NCBI GenBank assembly: GCA_019054805.1
Contig: JAHQIY010000003.1
Span: forward strand, 5,642,001 to 5,706,000
Length of the DNA: 64,000 nucleotides
Reading direction: 5' to 3'
Source: Brachionus manjavacas
Taxonomy: Eukaryota; Rotifera; Eurotatoria; Ploima; Brachionidae
The notes under the pieces were generated by a model, which was given only the letters and a program-made list of their open reading frames with translations, had not been told where the DNA came from and did not search any database. Shown here one piece after another: positions 45,423-56,500 of this stretch. How positions within the stretch are numbered: position 1 is the first letter of the stretch; each line of letters opens with the position of its first letter. The translations under genes were made by a program, and so were the position numbers.

Positions 45423-48400
45423 TTATTGTGCATCGTTACAATTAATTTCTGAATTGGTCAATGTGGAAAGACAACTCGAACATTGGTTGTTTTTATCACA
45501 AAAATTCTCTTAAAAAATAAAAAAATTACTGAAATTTTAAAAAATTTATCACAGTATTACGTTCAACTAAAGAAAGGCCATTTAAACTAATACTGAAAGC
45601 ACTGCCGAAAAATTCCTCTGTTAGATTGATGCTATTAATTGTGTTCATAACTAGAAGTTGTAGTGACCTGGACGCTTTATCATTTAATGGCGCAAAATTT
45701 AAATCCATAGTGGATATAACTTGCCTAATAAAAAATTGAATAAATTTACAAATTTTAAAGAAGAAAAAAAATTCTCAAATCATACCCATCACCAATTGTG
45801 TGTCTCATTTTAACATAGTCGTCCAATTTGGCCACTAAACCTACAGGATCTTTTAACAACTGCTTAAACTAAGTGAACATTAAAAATTAATTTAAAAAAT
45901 GTAATTTTTATTTAATATAATTACTTTTCCTTCTATAAACCCTAAATTTTCCTGTATTTTGTCAATGGGGAGTTCATTTAAATTGGTTGTGACAAAGTCG
46001 TAAACCGATATATTTACTAATCGATTTGAAAATACTTCGCATTTGGCTAAGATCATTTGTGTAGTGGGTGCTTCGGTTGTGAAAAAAATTGTACTACTTG
46101 GTAAATTTGAAGGAATTTCGCTTGATGGATTCAATGAAAATGACGAGTCCCAAGAATAGGATGGATATACAAAAAAAGATACTATGTCAGTATAGTATGA
46201 ATAATAGTAGTCGTAATAATCAGTGAAATAATAATAGTAGTAATCAGGATTACTGTAATAATAGTAGTAATAATCACTATAATAATAGTCTGTATAGTAC
46301 ATGATATCAGTGTAGTAATCAGAAAAATAATAATTTGCATCAGTAGTGAATTTTAGGCCAGCGTCTAAGTTTGAAGTTGAATCAAAATTTGTTTCGAATT
46401 GGAGAGGAGTAGGCGAAGACTTAGAATCAGGAAGAGAAAAAGGCTCATTAGATGTGAAAATATTGGGAAGAGAAATTGGATCTCTTGATGAGAGAAAATC
46501 ATTTGTAGTCATGTCATTTTGATTAAACTCAATTGGAGTCTGTAGGGAATTGGTTGGCACTAAAAAATCAATTGAAAAATCAAATTGGGTTGTCACAGGT
46601 GTGATGTCAGATGTTAAGAATAAATTAGGATCAGAATTTGCCACGGTTTGGATATTACTGGATGTGAGTTGTGTTGGAAATTGAGTAAAATCTTCTAGAT
46701 TTGTTGAAAAAGTGCCTACCAGATCAGTGTTTAGCTCATAAGTCATTGATTTTTGAGTTGAAAAATCAAAGTTAGGAACTGTAGGATCTGAATTTAATTT
46801 GCCTGTTGAAATTTTATCGCTATTTGCACCAAGGTTTTCTTCACTATTCCTGAAAACAAAATCACTACTAGCATCATTGGAATCAGTGTTTCCAAGATCA
46901 TTTATAGTATCTCTAAGGGTTGAATAAATATTATTTTCTGCTTCATTAATTGGGGAAGTTAAATCATTGTCCATATTACTAGTACCATCATTGGAATCAG
47001 TGTTTCCAAGATCATTTATAGTATCTCTAAGGGTTGAATCAAAATTATTTTCTGCTTCATTAATTGGGGAAGTTAAATCATTGTCCATATTACTAGTACC
47101 ATCATTGGAATCAGTGTTTCCAAGATCATTTATAGTATCTCTAAGGGTTGAATCAATATTATTTTCTGCTTCATTAATTGGGGAAGTTAAATCACTGTCC
47201 ATATTACTAGTACCATCATTGGAATCAGTGTTTCCAAGATCATTTATAGTATCTCTAAGGGTTGAATAAATATTATTTTCTGCTTCATTAATTGGGGAAG
47301 TTAAATCATTGTCCAAATTACTAGTACCATCATTGGAATCAGTGTTTCCAAGATCATTTATAGTATCTCTAAGGGTTGAATCAATATTATTTTCTGCTTC
47401 ATTAATTGGGAAGTTAAATCACTGTCCATATTACTAGTACCATCATTGGAATCAGTGTTTCCAAGATCATTTATAGTATCTCTAAGGGTTGAATAAATAT
47501 TATTTTCTGCTTCATTAATTGGGGAAGTTAAATCATTGTCCAAATTACTAGTACCATCATTGGAATCAGTGTTTCCAAGATCATTTATAGTATCTCTAAG
47601 GGTTGAATCAATATTATTTTCTGCTTCATTAATTGGGGAAGTTAAATCATTGTCCATATTACTAGTACCACCAATGTTTGTATCGTCTCTTTTTATCCGT
47701 CCTTGAAACAGATAAAAATTAGAATTCTAAAAAAAAAAATTTCTCACTTTTTTTCCGTAAATTTTGCTCAAATGAACATGAACAATTTGCTGTGCTGAAA
47801 TCACCGGCAGTAGATGCACAATAAATACAGTCATTGCCAAAGCAATTTTTTTCTTGAATTTACATTAAATTTTTTTAAGAAATTTAATTTAAAAAAAAAA
47901 CATACGTGTTATAAAAATTTGGTTTGAGCGAGTTAATTTTCTGTTGTTGGGCCAAAAAAAATTTTCGAAATCAATTGTTCGTACTATTTGATCAAGTAAA
48001 GCTTGGGAAATGTACACATTTTCAAGATCTTTGGTCTTTAGCCTTATATCAAATTCGGTCCATATTAGACTTATAATAAAAATTCATTTAAATTAATGAA
48101 AGAATTTTTGTGAATTTTTGATAGCATTTTTAATATCTCAAATTTATTTTAATTTAAGTGGAATGAATCTTCTGAAATAAAATTTAAAAACATGATCATC
48201 TTTATCAGAGACAGTTCAAGATAAAAAATTGTTTTCATTTTAAGGTAGTCTTTTGGAGTCTAAAAAGAAAATGTTCACAATTTTTTGTTAATTATTTACT
48301 TTTCATTAAAAAAACAAAAAAATTAAAGAAATAGTCTTTTCAGACTACAGAAAAGTAAGCCTTTAAATTTAAACAATGATTTCCTTAGTAAGTGTTAAAA

Positions 48401-49107
48401 AAATTCTAACACTTTTTAAAAAAAATTATGAAAGCCCAGCTTGTTCAAAAAATGGGTAAGTTTTGTCTGAAAATTTTAAGAATTTACTCGTTTATTTGTT
48501 CATCACTGTAGAACTTGACTCCTAAAAATATTGGTTGTTCTTCATGGAGCAAATTTTCCAGGATATTTATCATCTTAAAAATTTGATTAATTAATGGATT
48601 TAATATTTAATTTAAAAAGTTGTTTTACTTGAACTTGCAGATAATAGCGGAGAAGTAAATCTTCCGATTTTAAATTCTGTCCAACTACCAACTTATTATT
48701 ATTTGAAAGAGCAAGATCTAAGCTATTGTGGGTAAACGATACAGCTCTTGACACAATGAATGTGCTATTAGACTCTCTTATTTCACTATTAAAGCATTCG
48801 ATATCGTCATTTTGGTCACCAACGGGACACTCACGACAAAATGCCTCATTGGTTATAGATTTTTCAAAGCAAAGTTTCCCTTAATATAATAATTATCATT
48901 TTTTAAAAAATCCACGTGCATTTCTCACAAATAAAGACAACAGTTTCGCTGCTTAAATTCGTGAATACGAATGGAGTGCCTTCAAAAGTTTTTGTAAAAT
49001 TTGTGCTCATAATGGCCATTGTAAGCAAAGATTGAAGGACTAACAAATTGTTATCATTGTATACACCATTATTTTTTTTAAATTTAAAACTCGAGCTCAT
49101 TAGATAA
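45423..49107 (-). CDS. Modular extracellular protein, 3' cassette or paralogue, repeats and Tyr-rich tract
   Basis: Exons in order: 48929-49107, 48629-48879, 48488-48573, 47906-48069, 47748-47852, 45925-47726, 45786-45868, 45561-45724, 45423-45508. I recognise no family. It shares a C-x2-C-x(10-12)-C motif with the end of the gene upstream: CRECPVGDQNDDIEC, a form in exon 5, and CSSCLSTLTNSEINC near the C-terminus (49846-50368 has CESC...C). Exon 6 has seven copies of a 38-residue repeat, a Ser/Thr-rich middle and a stretch with 29 Tyr in about 61 residues. The first exon has no start and needs two bases from an upstream exon. The frame changes inside the third repeat, and the splice into exon 6 is also off by one, so exon 6 is uncertain. 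Confidence 0.55.
46160..46345 (-). other. Tyrosine-rich low-complexity coding tract
   Basis: About 61 residues contain 29 tyrosines, arranged as YY, YYY and up to YYYYYY blocks separated by Ser-Asp, Thr-Asp and Asn-Pro-Asp. The acidic residues next to Tyr are the context in which extracellular tyrosines are often sulfated. This is an inference; nothing else about its role can be read. Confidence 0.75.
46870..47660 (-). repeat. Seven 114-bp coding tandem repeats
   Basis: Each unit encodes 38 residues (MDNDLTSPINEAENN, then STLRDTINDLGNTDSNDG). Units alternate in type (Leu-Asp-Asn-Asp with IYST, Met-Asp-Ser-Asp with IDST), so a two-unit, 228-base block was itself duplicated. Unit 3 lacks one G (GGGAAG against GGGGAAG near 47408), which shifts the frame. 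Acidic, Asn/Thr-rich and probably disordered. Confidence 0.9.
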
Positions 49108-49845
49108 CTTTAAATCAAAAAAACACAAGTAAAATTTTTTTTTTAAATCATTAGGAATTTTTTAAGTCACAAGTTAAAGTCAAAGTAACAAAACTAAAAA
49201 TTATATAAAATTGTGGGTAAGATCTAATGGTTTTAAAAGAGTTATAATTATTAAATTTTAAATTAAAATAATAAATGAAAATCGCCTGGGTCTAAACTTG
49301 TGTGCAATACTATATTTAATTAATCTCTACTTATAGATGAATTTGTTAAATGATTTTCTTCCATGATAAATTAGAATACTTTTATAATTTTGGAAAAAGT
49401 ATTTCCAATATTATATGGTAAAAAGTTTGCTAATTTTATGAAAATTTGTTTAAAATTTAAGATTAAAAATTCCATAATTTTCATAAAAATATCATCTTTC
49501 ATAGTAGGCCACAACCTTATGCAGTCATTTTATGGAATATATTTTATTTCATCGAAGAATACAAAAATAAAATTTAAATTTTTCCTGTATTTAGAACACA
49601 TGTTGAAATATTTTTTATGTAATCTTGATGTGAGCAAAAATTAATAGCCTGCGTTTGAGGAATTCACAAATTCTTAAAAATCTTATAAAAATAAAATATT
49701 TAATTTTTTTAGAAATTCAAAATTCCATTTTAAAAATTGAATCTTCATTTTACAATAAAAAATAAAAATTTAACATTATCATTAATTTAAACCGGCCACT
49801 TCTACCGGTGACTTTAAACCGGTGACTTAAGCCGTAATTTTTAAA
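49108..49845. other. Interval between the two glycoprotein exon sets
   Basis: AT-rich, 0.74 kb. No exon with a start codon, signal peptide or membrane anchor for the downstream set was found here. 49797-49853 has three ACCGG boxes and a CAGAG-type end that overlaps the stop of the upstream gene. Confidence 0.45.
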
Positions 49846-52800
49846 TTACTCTGTGAATCCAGGAAAATCAGATGATGGACCTTTTTTTTCAAATGAAATG
49901 TCTGTGACCGAATCAAGAATGTTTCCAATTGATTTTTTTAAGCTATTTTCAATCTAAATAAATAAAATTTTTGTTTGATAACTCAAAACTTGATTTTATC
50001 TACTTGTAAGTTTATTGTCGGAATAATTGTATCTAATGCCCTTGAAATGGATCGTCTTCGCCTCAAATTTGAGGTTATAGTGGAATCGTCAGTTCGAACA
50101 ATGGCATAATTTTCCACCCGACCTACATACTCTGTCATATTTGCAACAGGAGGACTCAAATCTTTTTCAGAGTTGTTTGTTTTTAAATTTTCATTTAGAT
50201 CATCAATAACCATTTGAAAATTTTTCATAGTATTATTTGATTGTCGATTTTGGAAAATTTCAGGGCATGTTTCTGGCACATCTATGTCACTCAATTTAGA
50301 AACACAGCTCTCACAAGAATCAAGATTTGTCAAGTCCAAGCTCACGCCATCCGTATTGCACAAATATTCTTAATTAACAATTTGAAAAGAAGCATTTTAA
50401 AATTAAAAAAAAATTACGAGTAGCTGTTCCATTTTGGTTTAGTCTGATTGGATCAGTAAGTTCTTGGGCAATATATGGAATGTTTAGTTCTGTAAATTTT
50501 CGGGCTATCAAAAGTTGAGTAAGCGCTGGATTTAAGTTATTACTAAAGCTTGAGTTTATATGAAGGTAAAGACTAATACCCACATCAACACTTAAATTAA
50601 TTAGATTTAAAAAAATTTAAACATGATTTTTTTTTAATTTGGTTCAAAAATAAAAAATTTAATAATTTTTTTGTCAATTGTCTAAAATTGAGTCTGTGAA
50701 ATTACTAAAAATTGTATTAGAAAAAATTATCAACTTTCTAAAAATAATAATGATGAATTTTAAAGCTTTTGAAATTGTTAATTTTCCATTTTGGAATTTT
50801 TTTTATTTTAAAGTTTATAATGGATTTTTAATTTTACTTTAATTCCAAAAAAGACGATTATCGTTTTTAATTAAATTTTATTACGCGAAAGTGGTTAAGA
50901 AATTGAGGCAAAAATAAAAGCAAAGAATAAATGATTCTCAATTTATCAAAATTAATTTAACCTTCGAAGGACCAAACTAAAAATAAGATTATTTAATAAG
51001 GCTAATTTACGAAAAATTGGCAGTTAATTTTTGATAATTTTTGTTTAATCTTATAGATTTTAGTTAAATGAACAAAATAGAATAAATTTTAAGAGGCCGA
51101 AAATTAGAAAAGACCCTCAAGAAATCTTGTTTAGAAATCTAACGAGAAAAACACATAACGTGATTATTTTTCTTTAGGATTTATTTTTTAATTTTCGATA
51201 ATATAAATAAGGTAGTGAAGTAAAAAAATATCCTCCGAAAAATATTTTTGGTGAAAATCGGTTTTGTAAAAATCAGTACAAAATGATAATTAGAACAGAA
51301 AGAATGTAAAAAAATTGAATAACTTGGTTCTGAAAATTAGTTGAATAACTTTTTAAACTTAGTTCTGAAGATACAACATAATACAACATTCTAAGTTGCA
51401 TCAAGGTCTACTAAATTTGCATAGTTTAGCAGAAATTAAATTTTAATATAATCGAGCGTAGTGCATTTTGCAGAGATTTTGCACATTATCAGCAGACATT
51501 GACAGCTGATGCAACTTTGAATGTTGCACCATGCTGTATTCACAGAATTAATTTTAAACTTTTAGAAAAAATATTTAATTATTAATTAAATATTTTTTAA
51601 CTAATTATTAATATTTATTTTTTGAAAAAATAATTAATTTTTTTGTTCTGTTCTTTTGTATTGAACTTCGCAAAACCGTGAAAATCCTCTTTTGGATCTA
51701 ATAAAGTTTTTTTAATAATTTTTTCTCTAAATATCTCTCATAGAATGTCTTCGAGAATTCTACTTGGTATTAATGGATGACAATGGGGCAATCTAAATAC
51801 TTAAACTTAATTTAGGCAATTAAAAATTTTAACTTAACATCTTATAGGCTTTAATTTTTCATTTCTACTATTTTATGCTTTGATTGTTAAGAATTTTAGC
51901 AAATATTGGATTTGTTTTTTATTTTTGGACCAAATTTGACATTGTTATAATTTTTTTTAAATTACCATGTTCCATTATCATCAACGCTTCTAAAATAGAA
52001 CTCATCGAAAATAGCCAAACTACCAAAAATACAAATTAAATTTTCATTTAACTAAAATAAATAATAGGTAATTAAACATAATTTGAATCAATTTAGAAAA
52101 TTTTACCCTCCAGATTAAATCGAAGAAATATGAATTTAAAATATTTGTTGAATTAAGATAAACATAAGTGTTTTGGCGTAATTCATCTATTAAATCGGAG
52201 TTCGGCTCATTGCCACAATATGTTACAACAAGATAGTCGCTAACAAAAAAAAATGAATCAAGATCTTCTACGTCTATTGGAACAGGGAGAACAGTTGAAG
52301 GTAAAGTTGATGTTTGTTCTCTGGAAGAGGAAATAGATGCAGTGGTTGTAGCAAATTGGGTTGATGAAGTGGAGGACGAAGATGATAAACTTGTTATTGA
52401 TCTTTCTGTTGATGATAAAGAAGATGATTGAGCTGACGAGAGGGTGGAAGAATCTGAAGACATTGAAGAAGATTGAGTTGACGAGAGGGTGGAAGAATCT
52501 GAAGACATTGAAGAAGATTGAGTTGACGAGAGGGTGGAAGAATCTGAAGAAATTGAAGAAGATTGAGTTGACGAGAGGGTGGAAAAATTTGTTGATAATG
52601 TAGAAGTTGATGAAGTCATAGTGGGTCTAACAGAACAATTTTGGTATAATAAGCATTCGATCTGCAAGCATGAATCAACAAAATCCAGACAAGATACAAC
52701 TAAAATAAAAGGTTATATTTTTTAAGATTTAAAGAAAAATTTTTACTCTCAATAGGTGAGTTTTGGCATGTTTGATTTTCGACAAAAATAAAATACTTTA

Positions 52801-53488
52801 AGTCAGTGTTCGCAGCAAGAGTTGAAAATCTTTCTTCAATTTTAAAAGATTCAATTTTTGGAATGAGATCCTCAGTTACATTAACTCGACCAGTTTTGTA
52901 ATGAATTTCAAGATTTAGACTCACGAAAAAGCCTTCTTGAGTTGTTTCAAGACGAACATAAGATATATTCAATTTATAAAAACTTGATTCTAATATTTCC
53001 ATAAATATTTGTTCATACTTAATTCAAATTATTATAAAAAAAAAAAAAAGAAAAAAAATACTATTGATTGGAAAGATTCGTAAACATTGAATTGCTCAAT
53101 TGTTGTTTGATTCTCCTGCAATAAATCAACTAAAAGTGATCCATTAGAATCTGATCTGACTGGAATCAAACAAAAACGACTCAAATTTACCAAGGCTATT
53201 GAATCTTTAAAAAATTCATAAAAATTTAATTTTTCATCTTCGAAACAAATATGAGTTTTAAAATTCAAATTTCTAGTATTAATTTAATTGATGCTGAAAA
53301 AAATCAATTAAATTAATATTAAGAAGCCAAACAGATTTAGTTCAAATAATTTACTTGAAGTGGTAGATGGAATCATAGTGGAAAATGATGAAGACGTCAA
53401 TAATTCTGTTGAGGACGACAAAGACGATGATGATGATGATGAGGATGAAGATGATAATAATTCTGTTGAGGAAGACAAAGACAAAGAC

Positions 53489-53532
<44 letters not shown>

Positions 53533-56500
53533 GGAAGATGATGATGATGATGAAGATGAAGATGACAAGGAGGAAAGTGATGATTTTGAGGACAATGAAG
53601 AAACTGATGATAAAAATGAAGAAAATGGTGTAGATGATGGTGATGATGATGATGAAGATGAAGATGACAAGGAGGAAAGTGATGATTTTGAGGACAATGA
53701 AGAAACTGATGATAAAAATGAAGAAAATGGTGTAGATGATAATGTTGTGTCGGTTTGTTGATTTGAACCACAGTTAAAATTAACAATACAATTTAAACTT
53801 AAACAAGTTGTGCCTAAAGATGTTTCATTACAGGAAGTGACTAAAAAATTTAATTTTAGAAAAAAAAAATTTATTATTTAAAATTAATTTACTATTAACA
53901 AAAGTTCCATTGCATCCATTGGCAAAACTAAAATTTAGGAAAATTCCAGGCATTCTTTCGTTGGCATATTTTATAAATGTGTTTTCTATATTAGGTGACT
54001 GTATTTGGGATGTCAAATTTTCGATCGAAGTATCTGGTTCTCGAATGACATAGCTTATATTTACGTTAGGTCTTATAAAAAAACCCGAATCTTCTTCTAT
54101 CCTAATTCCTAGAAGCTTTAGATTTTCGTAATTTTCTTTGAAAAATTCCATAAAAACGTCTTGAAACTTTCAAATTATTTAAAAAAAAATTTCTACCAAA
54201 ATTTTTAAAAAATTTACTATTTTTTCCACCAAGTCATAATAATTAATCTCGATTATTCTTCTTTGATTGCTTCTAAGCCATTCAATGAAAAAACCACCAT
54301 CTGAACTATTTTGAACTGGGATGCGGCAAAATTTTTCAATAACAAAAAAACCGTAGCTCACTTTAAAATCAAAAGCTAAAAAATTAAGAAATATAAAATA
54401 AATTACTTGAATTAAATGGACTAGTTGAAGATGAGATTGTGCTCCTTTCACTTGAAGTTGATTGAGGTCGAGTAAATTTCGAATCTCCACTATTTTCAGC
54501 ACAATCAAAATTAATAGTACAACTACTATTGCCACAATTCGGTTCAATGCTATTAAGAGTGCATTCGTTAACTTAAATAATATATTATAAAAAATAAAAA
54601 GAAAAAATTAATTGGAAAATCACTGTAAATAAGAGTTCCATTGCATCCATAAATTGATTGGAGAGAAAGAAACGGTTCTAAATCAGAATTTATTGAATAT
54701 TCTTTAAAAGTTGTCTCGATATTTGAAGAGCTAAGAATTGATGTTAAGTTTGCCAGTGTCAAATTTGGATTCTGAATACGAAAAGTAATGTTGACAGACG
54801 GATGTATATAAAATTCAAATGCTCCTGCTATCATTTTCACTTTCGTAACATTTATTCCAACAAAATTCTCACCGAAAAACTCACGAAACATATTTTCGTA
54901 CTTAAAATAAAGATTAAAAAAACGAAAAAAAATAAAAAATTTTACCAACAATTTCTCTCAAAGAATCGTAAATGTTTATATTAAATTGAGGGATAGTTGT
55001 TTTGTTATCGTATAATGTAAAAACAAGAAGATCTCCATTTGAGCCAGTTCGAACAGGAATACGGCAAAAATTTTCAATGAAAATTTCACCATATTTAACT
55101 AAATAAAAAATGTTGTAATAAAAATAAACTACAATAATTTTTTAATTTATGAATGTATGAATTGTGAGCCTGAAGTACCTAAAACTTTATATTGACAAGA
55201 AAAGTTTGAATTAAAACAAAAACTCACGATATGATACTGGAGATGTTGGAAAAGTTGTCAATGTGGAACTAGAAGTTGAAGACTGTCTAGTTATTTCAGA
55301 GTCATTGTTAGTTTCATCACAATCAATATCAATAAAACATTGCTGAGTTTCACATTTTAACAAGTTTGTCGACGTTTCATTGCATTCAGATACTAAAAGA
55401 TTTAAAATATTTAAAATCAGGATTTTTAATTTGTTTGGTAAATTTTTACTATTGATTAACGTGTTTGAGCAATTAGTTATAGACTGAACATTGACATATC
55501 GATTTATTTCAGAGCCAATGCCATTTTGACTAAAAGTGTCTTCGATATCTTCGGAATTGAGTTTGGCTGAAATATTCTTTGCTGTCAAATTCTGTCCCTC
55601 AATTATGAACATCAATAAAATCGATGGTGATATAAAATATTCATTCGATATTCTTTGAAGATAGATGTTTGTTACATTTACTCTATGGAATACGGAGCCA
55701 TATAAAGAATTGAATTGTCTTTCATACTTTTAAAAATTATATTTTATTTTTAAATGAGACTTAAAAAAATTTGTTAATTTTTACCAATTTCTCTAATGCA
55801 TCATAGATGTTATTTTCGGACATTTCTTGTCTTGTCTTATTTTGTTCCAAGTCCTCAATTAGCTGTCTTCCGATAGCACTGTTTCTGACAGGAATCAAGC
55901 AGAATTTCTCAATTGTTAAATTAACATATGTTTCTAAATTTTTTGGTAAAGTAAAAAACTTTTAAAATTTTATCAAGATTTTTTTAAATTATAGTTTGTT
56001 TAATTATTTTTTTAGTTATTATTTTTTAAATTGGTTTTTAAATAGCAATCAAAAAATATCTGTAATTGATCATCATACCTTCAAAATTTAGAATATTATA
56101 AATTTATTGATAATTATAAAATGGTGATCCTAAAAATTTTTCATTTGCAGTTATCAATTATTGAAATTTATTCTCAGATTCATTCAAAATTTTTGAAAAA
56201 ATTTTTTATAAAATAAATTAATAAAGATCAAACCGGTAGAGAATTTCAAAAAGGGTTAATAATTAAGATATATTGAAAATTCTTCTCTCTTTTATAATTG
56301 CTACCTTAATTTTCATCTTTCTACCATAAAATTATAATACTTTACTTTGAAGGTCTTGACATTAAAATATAAATTTATCTAATTTTTCTTCTCTATTTTA
56401 TATTATGTTTAGCTTATTTTAGTTTTTCTTAATTTTACTTGTATATTTTTTCTTTTCTTCTATTTTTACTTTTTTAATTTGTTTATTAAGAAGTGTTTGT

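Noticed and set aside
45526..45708. Last exon of the downstream set read through to KFQ and a stop
   Set aside because: A GTAATA donor at 45560-45559 and the acceptor before 45508 give a phase-correct Cys-rich end, which fits the family pattern better.
46967..47269. Plus-strand ORF of 100 codons with repeats
   Set aside because: It is the antisense shadow of the 114-bp coding repeats; the minus-strand frame has the splice context and matching neighbours.
46870..47660. CRISPR-like array
   Set aside because: Units are contiguous 114-base coding repeats with no spacers, in an animal gene.
49390..49644. ORF of 84 codons on the plus strand
   Set aside because: Lys/Ile/Phe-rich composition expected of random AT-rich DNA; no motif.
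52361..52603. Plus-strand ORF with ELTRGWKNLKTLKK repeats
   Set aside because: Antisense of the 45-bp Ser/Thr linker repeat.
53360..53761. Plus-strand ORF of 133 codons, nearly all Asp and Glu
   Set aside because: Antisense of the (TCA)n polyserine tract in exon 22; there is no other support for a gene on that strand.
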